39,226 bases of DNA from contig JAUVWL010000030.1 in the NCBI GenBank assembly GCA_030604135.1, positions 1-39,226 of the forward strand, in the 5' to 3' direction. Shown one piece after another: positions 19,119-26,656 of this stretch. The stretch's first letter is position 1. Each line of letters begins with the position of its first letter. Position numbers and translations under genes: made by a program. The notes beneath the pieces were generated by a model. That model saw only the letters and a program-made list of their open reading frames with translations, was not told where the DNA came from and did not search any database. Origin of the DNA: Burkholderiales bacterium (GTDB taxonomy: Bacteria > Pseudomonadota > Gammaproteobacteria > Burkholderiales > Burkholderiaceae_C).

Positions 19119-20399
19119 TCATCGCGTGGCACCTTCCCGTTTGAACAGGTCGCGGAACACCGGAAAGATCTGGCTCGCGTCGCTCACGCGCCGCAGCGCG
19201 AAGTTGCGGTGCGTGGCGGCCACCTCTTCATAGGCGCGCCACAGGTTCTTGGGCTCGTCGACCACCTGCACATAGGCGAAGTAGCGGCAGGCCGGCAGCA
19301 GCGCCTCGTGCAGCAGGCGCTGGCAGGCGGGGTCGTCGCTTTCCCAGTTGTCGCCGTCGCTGGCCTGCGCGCCGTAGATGTTCCACTCACCCGAGGGGTA
19401 GCGCTCCTGGATGATGTTGGCCATCAGCTCCAGTGCGCTGGACACCACGGTGCCGCCGGTTTCGCGGGCGTGGAAGAAGTCCTCTTCGCTGACCTCCTGG
19501 GCCTGCGTGTGGTGGCGGATGAAGACCAGGTCGATCTTTTCGTAGTGGCGGGTCAGGAACAGGTAGAGCAGAATGAAGAAACGCTTGGACAGCTCCTTGC
19601 GCTGCTCATCCATCGAGCCGGAGACGTCCATCAGGCAGAACATCACCGCCTTTGCGGTGGGAACCGGGGTGCGCACCCGGCTGCGGAATTTCAGGTCGAT
19701 CGGGTCGATGAAGGGGATCAGGCCCAGTCGTGCCTTGAGCACCGCGATGCGCGCCTCTATCTCGGCCAGTTCCTGACGGGCCACCGGGTCTTCGCCGGGC
19801 TGTCGGCGAAGCTCGGTGGCCCGCTCTTCCAGCGCCTGCAGCTCGCGCCGCGAGGCGGTGCCCAGCGCGATGCGCCGCCCAAGGGCGCCACGCATGGAAC
19901 GCAGCACATGCAGGTTGTTGGGGGTGCCGTCGCTGGTGTAGCCGGCGCGGTGGCTGCGGTACTCCGGCATCTCGGCCAGCTGAGTGCGCACCAGGTGGGG
20001 CAGGGCCAGATCCTCGAAGAAGATCTGCATGAACTCTTCCTTGCTCAGCGAGAAGACGAAGTCGTCTTCGCCCTCGCCGCTGTCGCTGGCCTGCGAGCCC
20101 GACCCACCCTGTCCGCCCTTGGGTCGCTCGATGTGGTCGCCGGTCAGGTAGTCCCGGTTGCCGGTGTGCACCAGATCGCGCACCCCGCCCGGGCCGTGCT
20201 CCAGCACCGGCTCGGACAGGTCCTTGCGCGGAATGTGGATCTCCTCGCCGCGCTCCAGGTCGCGGATGCTGCGACCCTGCACCGCGCGCCGCACCGCCTC
20301 GCGAATCTGCTCCTGGTGGCGGCGCAGAAAACGCTCGCGGTTGCCGATCGACTTGTTCTTGCCGGCGGCCCGGCGGTCGATGATCTGTTGCAGCGCCAT
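19119..20399 (-). CDS. yeaH: YeaH/DUF444 protein with von Willebrand A-like domain
   Basis: 426 residues. N-terminal basic segment (IIDRRAAGKNKSIGNRERFL), a Gly/Ser/Asp-rich linker (~95-113), a helical middle (EEFMQIFFEDLALPHL) and a C-terminal VWA fold with an intact MIDAS DVSGSMDE (Asp258, Ser260, Ser262). YeaH proteins partner with the AAA/kinase protein PrkA (YeaG), like other MoxR-VWA pairs; the target is unknown. It lies 43 bases after prkA and 62 bases before spoVR, in one operon. Confidence 0.95.
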   Translation of the reverse strand: MALQQIIDRRAAGKNKSIGNRERFLRRHQEQIREAVRRAVQGRSIRDLERGEEIHIPRKDLSEPVLEHGPGGVRDLVHTGNRDYLTGDHIERPKGGQGGSGSQASDSGEGEDDFVFSLSKEEFMQIFFEDLALPHLVRTQLAEMPEYRSHRAGYTSDGTPNNLHVLRSMRGALGRRIALGTASRRELQALEERATELRRQPGEDPVARQELAEIEARIAVLKARLGLIPFIDPIDLKFRSRVRTPVPTAKAVMFCLMDVSGSMDEQRKELSKRFFILLYLFLTRHYEKIDLVFIRHHTQAQEVSEEDFFHARETGGTVVSSALELMANIIQERYPSGEWNIYGAQASDGDNWESDDPACQRLLHEALLPACRYFAYVQVVDEPKNLWRAYEEVAATHRNFALRRVSDASQIFPVFRDLFKREGATR

Positions 20400-20442
20400 G
20401 GTGTGCAGTCCCTTGCCTAGGCTGGTGGATGCCTCCCGGGTA

Positions 20443-22365
20443 TCACGAACTCTTCCTCACCCGCAGGTACCACTCGCACAGCAGGCGCACCTGCTTGGCG
20501 GTGTAGCCCTTGGCCACCATGCGTTGCACGAAGTCCTCGTGCTTCTTGGCCTCGTCGGCGCTGGCCTTGGCATTGAAGCTGATCACGGGCAGGAGCTCTT
20601 CGGTGTTGGAGAACATCTTCTTCTCGATCACCGAGCGCAGCTTCTCGTAGCTGGTCCAGACCGGGTTGTTGCCCTGGTTGTTGGCCCGCGAGCGCAGCAC
20701 GAAATTGACGATCTCGTTGCGGAAGTCCTTGGGGTTGGCGATGCCCGCCGGCTTCTCGATCTTTTCCAGTTCGGCATTGAGCGACTGGCGGTCGAACACC
20801 TCGCCGGTGTCGGTGTCGCGGTACTCCTGGTCCTGGATCCAGTAGTCGGCGTAGGTCACGTAGCGGTCGAAGATGTTCTGGCCGTACTCGCTGTAGCTCT
20901 CCAGGTAGGCGGTCTGGATCTCCTTGCCGATGAACTCCGCGTAGCGCGGGCTGAGCTGCTCCTTGATGAAGCCGATGTACTTCTCTTCGGTCTCTTTCGG
21001 GAACTGCTCGCGCTCGATCTGCTGCTCCAGCACATACATCAGGTGCACCGGGTTGGCTGCCACCTCCTGGCTGTCGAAGTTGAACACCTTGGACAGGATC
21101 TTGTAGGCAAAACGGGTCGAGACACCGCTCATGCCTTCGTCCACGCCGGCGTAGTCGCGGTACTCCTGGTAGCTCTTGGCGCGCGGGTCGGTGTCCTTGA
21201 GGTTCTCGCCGTCGTAGACCTGCATCTTGGAGAACAGCGACGAGTTCTCCGGCTCCTTCAGACGCGTGAGGATGGCGAACTGGCTCATCATCTTGAGCGT
21301 GCCGGGCGCACACTTGGCCTCGGCCAGCGAAGAGCTTCGGATCAGCTTTTCGTAGATCTTGATCTCTTCGGAGACGCGCAGGCAGTAGGGCACCTTGACG
21401 ATGTAGATGCGGTCGAGGAAGGCCTCGTTGTTCTTGTTGTTGCGGAAGGTCTTCCACTCGCTCTCGTTCGAGTGGGCCAGCACGATGCCGTCGAACGGGA
21501 TGGCGCCAAAACCCTCGGTGCCCTTGAAGTTGCCCTCCTGGGTGGCGGTCAGCAGCGGGTGCAGCACCTTGATCGGGGCCTTGAACATCTCGACGAATTC
21601 GAGCAGCCCCTGGTTGGCCAGGCACAGGCCGCCGGAGTAGCTGTAGGCGTCCGGGTCGTCCTGGGCGTAGGTTTCGAGCTTGCGGATGTCGACCTTGCCG
21701 ACCAGGCTGGAGATGTCCTGGTTGTTTTCGTCGCCCGGTTCCGTCTTGGCAATGCCGACCTGCTTGAGGATGCTGGGGTGGCGCTTGACCACCTTGAACT
21801 GGCGGATGTCGCCGCCGAACTCCTCCAGCCGCTTCACGGCCCAGGGGCTCATGATGCGGTTGAGGTGGCGCCGTGGGATGCCGAACTGCTCTTCAAGCAG
21901 CGGGCCGTCTTCATCCGGGTCGAACAGGCCCAGCGGCGATTCGTTCACCGGCGAGCCCTTGATGGCGTAGAAGGGCACGTCCTGCATCAGCGCCTTCAGG
22001 CGCTCGGCGATGCTGCTCTTGCCGCCACCCACCGGTCCCAGCAGGTAAAGAATCTGTTTCTTTTCTTCCAGCCCCTGGGCCGCGTGCCGGAAATAGGAGA
22101 CGACCTGCTCGATCGCGTCCTCCATGCCGTAGAACTCGGCGAAGGCCGGGTAGATTTTGATCACCTTGTTGGCGAAGATCCGCGACAGCCTGGGGTCGTT
22201 GCGGGTGTCCACCATCTGCGGCTCGCCGATGGCCTTGAGCATGCGCTCGGCGGCGGTGGCGTAGGCCAGCGGGTTGCGCTTGCACTCGGCGAGGTAGTCC
22301 TCAAGGGACATCTCCTCTTCGCGGGTGCGTTCATAGCGGGCGGCAAAACTGCTCATCACGTCCAT
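20443..22365 (-). CDS. prkA: PrkA family AAA+ / serine protein kinase (YeaG)
   Basis: 640 residues, full length. The AAA+ P-loop is GPVGGGKSS at 110-118. Further family marks are HLNRIMSPWAVKRLEEFGGD, EMFKAPIKVLHPLLTATQEG, FDGIVLAHSNESEW, FLDRIYIVKVPYCLRVSEE and a conserved C-terminal PrkA domain ending VRLLCEWYLRVRKSS. E. coli YeaG and Bacillus PrkA are described as kinases and/or AAA proteases acting in sustained starvation. First gene of prkA-yeaH-spoVR. SD AAGGAGAA before 22365 fixes the start. Its promoter must lie in 22366-22585, where a 12-base palindrome sits. Confidence 0.96.
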   Translation of the reverse strand: MDVMSSFAARYERTREEEMSLEDYLAECKRNPLAYATAAERMLKAIGEPQMVDTRNDPRLSRIFANKVIKIYPAFAEFYGMEDAIEQVVSYFRHAAQGLEEKKQILYLLGPVGGGKSSIAERLKALMQDVPFYAIKGSPVNESPLGLFDPDEDGPLLEEQFGIPRRHLNRIMSPWAVKRLEEFGGDIRQFKVVKRHPSILKQVGIAKTEPGDENNQDISSLVGKVDIRKLETYAQDDPDAYSYSGGLCLANQGLLEFVEMFKAPIKVLHPLLTATQEGNFKGTEGFGAIPFDGIVLAHSNESEWKTFRNNKNNEAFLDRIYIVKVPYCLRVSEEIKIYEKLIRSSSLAEAKCAPGTLKMMSQFAILTRLKEPENSSLFSKMQVYDGENLKDTDPRAKSYQEYRDYAGVDEGMSGVSTRFAYKILSKVFNFDSQEVAANPVHLMYVLEQQIEREQFPKETEEKYIGFIKEQLSPRYAEFIGKEIQTAYLESYSEYGQNIFDRYVTYADYWIQDQEYRDTDTGEVFDRQSLNAELEKIEKPAGIANPKDFRNEIVNFVLRSRANNQGNNPVWTSYEKLRSVIEKKMFSNTEELLPVISFNAKASADEAKKHEDFVQRMVAKGYTAKQVRLLCEWYLRVRKSS

Positions 22366-22473
22366 GCGGTTCTCCTTGAAAGAAGACCTTGTCCGGGCAC
22401 CGATGAAGGCCAGACCCTGGGTTCAGCGTCGGCCAATTTCGGCACCCACCCCGGACAGGTGACCATCTTCTTG

Positions 22474-22485
22474 CTTGCATGCAAG
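22474..22485. promoter_or_regulatory. 12-base palindrome upstream of prkA
   Basis: CTTGCATGCAAG is self-complementary over twelve bases and lies about 110 bases upstream of prkA, within the 220-base gap between prkA and the EamA transporter gene. It is a possible operator for the operon, with no regulator assigned. The rest of the gap holds no gene that I can see. Confidence 0.3.
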
Positions 22486-22585
22486 ATCCGATCCAGCCAA
22501 TACGGCAAGGTTCACGGTGCAGTTTCGGCGATGGGGCCGCAATCGGCAAACCGGCGACGGCAAGCCGAGCAAAACGTGGGGTCGC

Positions 22586-23539
22586 TCAGGCGCGCCGCAG
22601 CCAGCCCAGACCCAGCCGGGGCTGCAGCCAGTGCCACACCGGCTGTCCGTAGACAATGAACCCCAGGGCCAGCAGGATCAAGGGCAGGGCGATGAACACC
22701 TGCCCTGTCAGCACCTCGCCACCCAGTGCCACGCCCACCCACAGCGCCACCACCGGATTCACGAAGGAGTAGCTGCCGGCCAGCGCCGGCGAGGCGTTCT
22801 TGAGCAGCCACAGATAGGCGTTGAGTGTGACCAGCGTGCCCATGACCACCAGGTAAAGCCAGGCCAGCGACGAGGTCAGGCTCATCTGCAGCGGGCTCCA
22901 GCTGTGCGAGGCCGGCTCCAGCCACCAGGCGGTGACGGCGCCCATCAGCCCGCCCAGCAGCCATTGGGCAGACGAGGCCATGGCGGGCGCCGGCAGGTCC
23001 AGCTTGCGCGAGGCGTAGGAGCCGAGGCTCCAGCACAGCGGGGCACCGAAGGCCAGCAGTGCGCCCAGCAAGGTGGCCGAAAAGTCGCCTTCCAGCGCCA
23101 GCACCGCAGCGCCTGCCACGCCCAGGGCCAGGCCGATCCAGCTGGTGACCGGCACCCGCTCGCCGCCCCAGCGCGTCCACAGCGCCAGCCACATCGGCAT
23201 GGTGGTCACCACCGTGGCCATCAGGCCCGAGCCGATGCCCATCTTCTGAGCCATCACCACCATGCCCATGGCGCCGAACACCATCAGGCCGCCGATCAGG
23301 GCCGAGTGCCGCCACTGCGCCGGCGTGGGCCAGGGCAGGCGTTGCCAGCGGGCAATGCCCAGCATGATCGCACCCGCCACCAGAAAGCGGGTGCCGTTCA
23401 TCAGCAGCGGTGGCAGGGTCTGCATGGCCAGGTTCAGCGCGTGGTACGTCGTACCCCAGACGAGGTAGACAATCAGCAAAGCGGTGACCAGGCGCATCCG
23501 GTCGTCGCTGGCACCGGGCAGGCGGAAAAAGATTGGCAT
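22586..23539 (-). CDS. EamA/DMT family transporter
   Basis: 317 residues, ten transmembrane helices in two EamA repeats. Marks include LLIVYLVWGTTYHALNLAM at the first helix, NGTRFLVAGAIMLG, GSGLMATVVTTMPMWLAL, GVAGAAVLALEG and, in the second repeat, YSFVNPVVALWVGVALGGE. Closest in feel to the YedA/RhaT-type exporters of amino acids or metabolites; substrate unknown. Start taken at 23539 (MPIFFRLPG) with GAGG upstream; the longer reading to 23941 runs through the divergent regulator. Sharing a 70-base intergenic region with an Lrp-type regulator suggests that the regulator controls it. Confidence 0.9.
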   Translation of the reverse strand: MPIFFRLPGASDDRMRLVTALLIVYLVWGTTYHALNLAMQTLPPLLMNGTRFLVAGAIMLGIARWQRLPWPTPAQWRHSALIGGLMVFGAMGMVVMAQKMGIGSGLMATVVTTMPMWLALWTRWGGERVPVTSWIGLALGVAGAAVLALEGDFSATLLGALLAFGAPLCWSLGSYASRKLDLPAPAMASSAQWLLGGLMGAVTAWWLEPASHSWSPLQMSLTSSLAWLYLVVMGTLVTLNAYLWLLKNASPALAGSYSFVNPVVALWVGVALGGEVLTGQVFIALPLILLALGFIVYGQPVWHWLQPRLGLGWLRRA

Positions 23540-23609
23540 TTCAGGCCTCAAGGTGGAAAATGTACGGCGCATGGCCGGCGAGGCCGAATGTATCCGAAGA
23601 ATTGGCCCA

Positions 23610-24056
23610 ATGCAAGATAATTTCCAGACAGACGACCTCGACAAGAGAATTCTTACGGCTCTTGCCGTCGACAGCCGTCGTTCGTACGCCGATGTGGCGT
23701 CCGAGGTCGGCATGTCGACCGCGGCCGTGCACGAACGGGTGCGCAAAATGGTCGATCGCGGGGTGATCGAGCGCTTCTCGATCAAGGTGGCGCCTGAGGC
23801 CCTGGGCCTGCACCTGACGGCCTTTGTGGCCATCCGCAATGACGGTGGTGCCCACTGTCGCGATATCGCGGACCGGTTGCGCGAGTTGCCCGAGGTGGTG
23901 GAGGTGCACAGCGTGGCCGGAGAGCACGACTCGCTGGTCAAGGTGCGCTGTGTGCATGCGCGGGCACTGGAGGACGTGCTCTACGCCATCAAGGCGATCC
24001 CGGGGGTGCTGCGCACGACCAGCACGGTGGTGCTCAACACGGAGTTCGAACGCTGA
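23610..24056 (+). CDS. Lrp/AsnC family transcriptional regulator
   Basis: 148 residues. N-terminal helix-turn-helix (DDLDKRILTALAVDSRRSYA, then ASEVGMSTAAVHERVRKMVD with GVIERFS) and a C-terminal RAM effector domain (LTAFVAIRNDGG, VEVHSVAGEHDSLVKVRC, AIPGVLRTTSTVVLNTEFE). Such proteins bind amino acids and often control a divergent exporter. The gene is back to back with the EamA transporter; ATTGGCCCAAT at 23601-23611, a near-palindrome at the start codon, could be part of an Lrp site. A run of repeats begins two bases after its stop. Confidence 0.93.
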   Translation: MQDNFQTDDLDKRILTALAVDSRRSYADVASEVGMSTAAVHERVRKMVDRGVIERFSIKVAPEALGLHLTAFVAIRNDGGAHCRDIADRLRELPEVVEVHSVAGEHDSLVKVRCVHARALEDVLYAIKAIPGVLRTTSTVVLNTEFER

Positions 24057-24058
24057 TG

Positions 24059-24249
24059 CTGGAGCCCCCACGCTCCGCCGCTGCGCGGGTCGCTGCCCCC
24101 CAAGGGGGCTGACCTTGCTCGGGGCGGCCCTTCGCTGCGGTCGCTGGAGCCCCCACGCTCCGCCGCTGCGCGGGTCGCTGCCCCCCAAGGGGGCTGACCT
24201 TGCTCGGGGCGGCCCTTCGCTGCGGTCGCTGGAGCCCCCACGCTCCGCC
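24059..24249. repeat. 85-bp tandem repeat, 2.2 copies
   Basis: Identical units begin at 24061, 24146 and 24231 (CTGGAGCCCCCACGCTCCGC). Each contains the self-complementary CCCCCCAAGGGGG core and a GCTCGGGGCGGCCCTTCGCTG stretch. The third copy breaks off after about 19 bases. Reading frames through it are artefacts. Similar CCCCC-rich palindromic cores occur at about 16631 and 34410, so this looks like a tandemly duplicated member of a dispersed REP-like family. Confidence 0.9.
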
Positions 24250-24259
24250 CGTTCCCCCC

Positions 24260-24341
24260 GTCACTCCCGCGCACGCGGGAGTCCACGTCAGCCCAGCCTC
24301 AACCCCTGCCGTAAGGATTCCCGCGTGCTCGGGAGTGACGC
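24260..24341. repeat. REP pair (BIME-like) with inverted GTCACTCCCGCG ends
   Basis: GTCACTCCCGCGCACGCGGG is followed about 60 bases later by the inverted CGCGTGCTCGGGAGTGACG. Each half can form its own hairpin and the two can pair with each other. This is the layout of a bacterial interspersed mosaic element of the GTCATTCCCGCG type. It lies between the converging Lrp regulator and gpx genes and may serve as a 3' end. Confidence 0.7.
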
Positions 24342-24378
24342 GGCCCGTGGTCCGACGACGGGGCCTGCGGCCAGGTCT

Positions 24379-24864
24379 TCAGGCGGCCAGAGCCGCCTCG
24401 ATGTCGCCGACCAGCTTCTCCGGTGCGTCCTGGGGCGCGTAGCGCTTGATGACCTTGCCGTCTTTGCCCACCAGGAATTTGGTGAAGTTCCACTTGATGG
24501 CTTTGCTGCCCAGCAGCCCCGGGGCCTCGGCCGTCAGCCAGCGGTACAGGGGATGGGCCTCGGCACCATTGACCTCGATCTTGCCCATCATGGGAAAGCT
24601 CACGCCATAGTTGCGCTCACAGAACGCACCAATTTCCTCGTCGCTGCCAGGGTCCTGGCCACCGAACTGGTTGCAGGGGAAGCCCAGCACCACCAGACCT
24701 CGGGGCCCGAGGGCCTGGTGCAGCTTCTCCAGCCCACCGAATTGCGGGGTGAAACCGCAGGCGCTGGCGGTGTTGACGATCAGCATCACCCTGCCGCGAA
24801 ATTGCTCCAATGCGACAGGACGCCCCTCTATGGACATGGCTTCAAAGTCGTACACCGTGGTCAT
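24379..24864 (-). CDS. Glutathione peroxidase-family (thiol peroxidase), cysteine type
   Basis: 161 residues, full length. Reduces peroxides in the cytoplasm using glutathione or, for most bacterial members, thioredoxin. The catalytic set is present: Cys36 in VNTASACGFTPQ, glutamine in GFPCNQFGGQDPGSDEEI, and Trp125-Asn126 in KWNFTKFLV. A second cysteine (FCERNYGVSFP, about residue 82) may be the resolving cysteine of the thioredoxin-dependent type. SD CGGAGGCTGCC precedes the ATG. It is divergent from the receiver-like protein gene. Confidence 0.93.
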   Translation of the reverse strand: MTTVYDFEAMSIEGRPVALEQFRGRVMLIVNTASACGFTPQFGGLEKLHQALGPRGLVVLGFPCNQFGGQDPGSDEEIGAFCERNYGVSFPMMGKIEVNGAEAHPLYRWLTAEAPGLLGSKAIKWNFTKFLVGKDGKVIKRYAPQDAPEKLVGDIEAALAA

Positions 24865-25030
24865 GGCAGCCTCCGAAAGGGTTGTTGGCGAACCGCATGT
24901 GCGACCGCCACATGTAAGGGAAATGTGTCACGATTGCGCTTCTTTTCGCGGGAGAACAACCGTACCGGGTACAGCCTGCAAGGCCATACTCACCGGTTGA
25001 GGATGACACACATTCGTTCGGAACAAGAAC

Positions 25031-26149
25031 ATGGCAGCCGCTTATACCGTGGCCCTGGTGGGTTTTGCCCAGCCAGAGTCGGCGACCTTCGAGTCGTTCT
25101 TTCGCATGGCCGCAAGGCGCCCACCGGCCTATGCGGTGCAAGATGAGGTGATGGATGCCCAGATTCTGGTGGTCAATGCCGACAACCTGCAGGCCATCCA
25201 TCTGGTGCAGCACGCCGAGCTGCCTGGTCGTGTGCTGTTGATCGGGCGAACCGACGCAGGCACGGGCTGGCCGCTGCAGAAGAAACCGGTCAAGCTCGTT
25301 TCCGTGCTGGCCGCGCTGGATGAGCTGGTGGGCGCGCGGCGGCCGGTGGCCACCGCTAAGGCCAAGGGCTTTGCAGCCACCGAACCTTTCAAGGCGTCGC
25401 ACCTGCAGGCACTGGATGCCAGCATGGTTCGCACGGCGCCGGTTCCGGTCGCCCGCAAACGCTCGCCTGACACCGAGTTTCCTGCAACGCGTCCGATGAT
25501 CCGTCCCTTGGGCCCATCGGTACCGACGGTCCCCCCAATGCTCACCGTGCGGGCAGAGCCTGCGACGACCCGATCCACCGCCGCGACGCCCAAACCTGGT
25601 GTCATCCGCCTGACCGATTTCGGCGCCCTTGACGAGTTGCCGACACCGGCGCGCCCGTCGCCGGCATCACCCGCTTCGCGCCAGACGCGTTCGCAACGTT
25701 CCCGTTCATCGACAGGGAACCAGGATGTGGCCGAGGTCAAGCGTGGCGATGTGCTGCTGGTGGCCGAAAGCCTGGTGGAGGGCCGCATTCTTTACAAGCG
25801 CTTCAAGCGCTACGGCCTGAGCATTGACTGGTCCCGGGAGGCATCCCAGGCCCTGGCCATGCTCAAGGCACATCCCTACCGGCTGGTGGTCATCGATCGC
25901 CTACAGGGTGAGCCGGATGCCTTCCAGGTGTGCCGGCAGGCGAAGCAGCGAAAGCTGCCCACAGGCCATGCGCCGGTGGTGATGATGTTCGCGCCCACCG
26001 CTGGCAGCATGGACCGCATGAAGGCCGGCCTGGCTGGCAGCGACGCCTACCTCTCCCGCTCGGTCAGCGAGGCCGACCTGTACAAGTCGCTGGCCCAGCT
26101 CCGCCTGGTCAGCCTGGACGGATTCGAGAAGACCAACATCGGGTTCTGA
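25031..26149 (+). CDS. Protein with two degenerate response-regulator receiver-like halves
   Basis: 372 residues. Residues ~240-360 fold-match a receiver domain: DVLLVAESLVEGRILYKRFK, LVVIDRLQGEPDAFQVCRQ (Asp at the phosphorylation position), VVMMFAPTAGSMDRMKAGLA, then YLSRSVSEADLYKSL. The acidic pair is incomplete and the usual Lys-Pro is replaced by Arg-Ser, so normal phosphorylation is doubtful. The first ~100 residues (VALVGFAQPESATFESFF, ILVVNADNLQ, LQKKPVKLVSVLAAL) look like a second, more eroded receiver that kept a KP pair. A Pro/Ser/Thr-rich linker of ~120 residues joins them. No output domain. The upstream gap shared with gpx holds an inverted repeat CATGTG/CACATG (24896-24914). Function unknown. 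Confidence 0.7.
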   Translation: MAAAYTVALVGFAQPESATFESFFRMAARRPPAYAVQDEVMDAQILVVNADNLQAIHLVQHAELPGRVLLIGRTDAGTGWPLQKKPVKLVSVLAALDELVGARRPVATAKAKGFAATEPFKASHLQALDASMVRTAPVPVARKRSPDTEFPATRPMIRPLGPSVPTVPPMLTVRAEPATTRSTAATPKPGVIRLTDFGALDELPTPARPSPASPASRQTRSQRSRSSTGNQDVAEVKRGDVLLVAESLVEGRILYKRFKRYGLSIDWSREASQALAMLKAHPYRLVVIDRLQGEPDAFQVCRQAKQRKLPTGHAPVVMMFAPTAGSMDRMKAGLAGSDAYLSRSVSEADLYKSLAQLRLVSLDGFEKTNIGF

Positions 26150-26515
26150 TGACTGCTCGACCGTCTCAGGGCGAGCCTGTTTTCCTCGGGTTTGGTGCAA
26201 TTTGCTTCGATGCGTTCTGTCCTGACGGCCAGGTGTCTGTCGAGTGAGTTATCCGCAGTGCGTGGGTGCCGCACACATGGATGGTTTTGGCGTACCAGAA
26301 TTGAGGGAGCACTGCTTGTGCGCGCCCATGTGGACGCCATGGCGAAACCCCCTTCTTTGGTCGTCGAGCTGACAATGGGCAGGCACCGCGCCGGCAGATG
26401 GATGGTGGCCTTGACCAACGTCCTGTTTGCAGATCGGCGTCAAGCCCCCTTCGGACGAATGCGCGCGGTGGTCGGGAGCTCCGGGACGGGGTGAGCAATT
26501 GCAAACGGACCATCG

Positions 26516-26536
26516 GCCAAACTGTGTCAGTTTGGC
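26516..26536. promoter_or_regulatory. 21-base perfect palindrome, probable operator
   Basis: GCCAAACTG and CAGTTTGGC are exact inverse complements around TGT. The site is 120 bases upstream of the ISL3-like gene and 32 bases upstream of a possible -24/-12 element. It is too far from the 3' end of the previous gene and lacks a U-run, so an operator is more likely than a terminator. Confidence 0.5.
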
Positions 26537-26568
26537 GCAAGAAAGGTACCTGTTTGCCGCGAAACGGC

Positions 26569-26584
26569 TGGTCCGGAACTTGCA
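26569..26584 (+). promoter_or_regulatory. Possible sigma-54 promoter of the 26657-28402 unit
   Basis: TGGTCCGGAACTTGCA keeps GG-N10-GC spacing and a perfect TTGCA at -12, but has TCC instead of CAC in the -24 element. It would start transcription about 60 bases before the gene. Weak evidence on its own. Confidence 0.3.
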
Positions 26585-26656
26585 GCTTGCCCGCGCCTGC
26601 TGCACGACGAACCCCAACCGTGGATCACGGTCGGTACAAAACGAGGAGACAGCCAC

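Larger units (their letters stand above)
26150..26656. other. 507-base intergenic region without a convincing gene
   Basis: No frame here has a ribosome site plus family-like sequence; a 100-codon frame at 26192-26494 has no SD and an Arg/Ala-rich, unlike-protein composition. The region holds a perfect palindrome (26516-26536) and a -24/-12-like motif (26569-26584) close to the downstream gene. A leader RNA or an eroded gene cannot be excluded. Confidence 0.5.

Noticed and set aside
24034..24286. Overlapping short frames with repeated peptide units
   Set aside because: They are produced by the 85-bp tandem repeat, not by a gene.
24059..24341. CRISPR-like array
   Set aside because: Only 2.2 direct copies, with no unique spacers between them, and no cas genes; the second element is an inverted REP pair.
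26192..26494. 100-codon frame in the 507-base gap
   Set aside because: No SD, atypical composition and overlapping frames of similar quality on the other strand.
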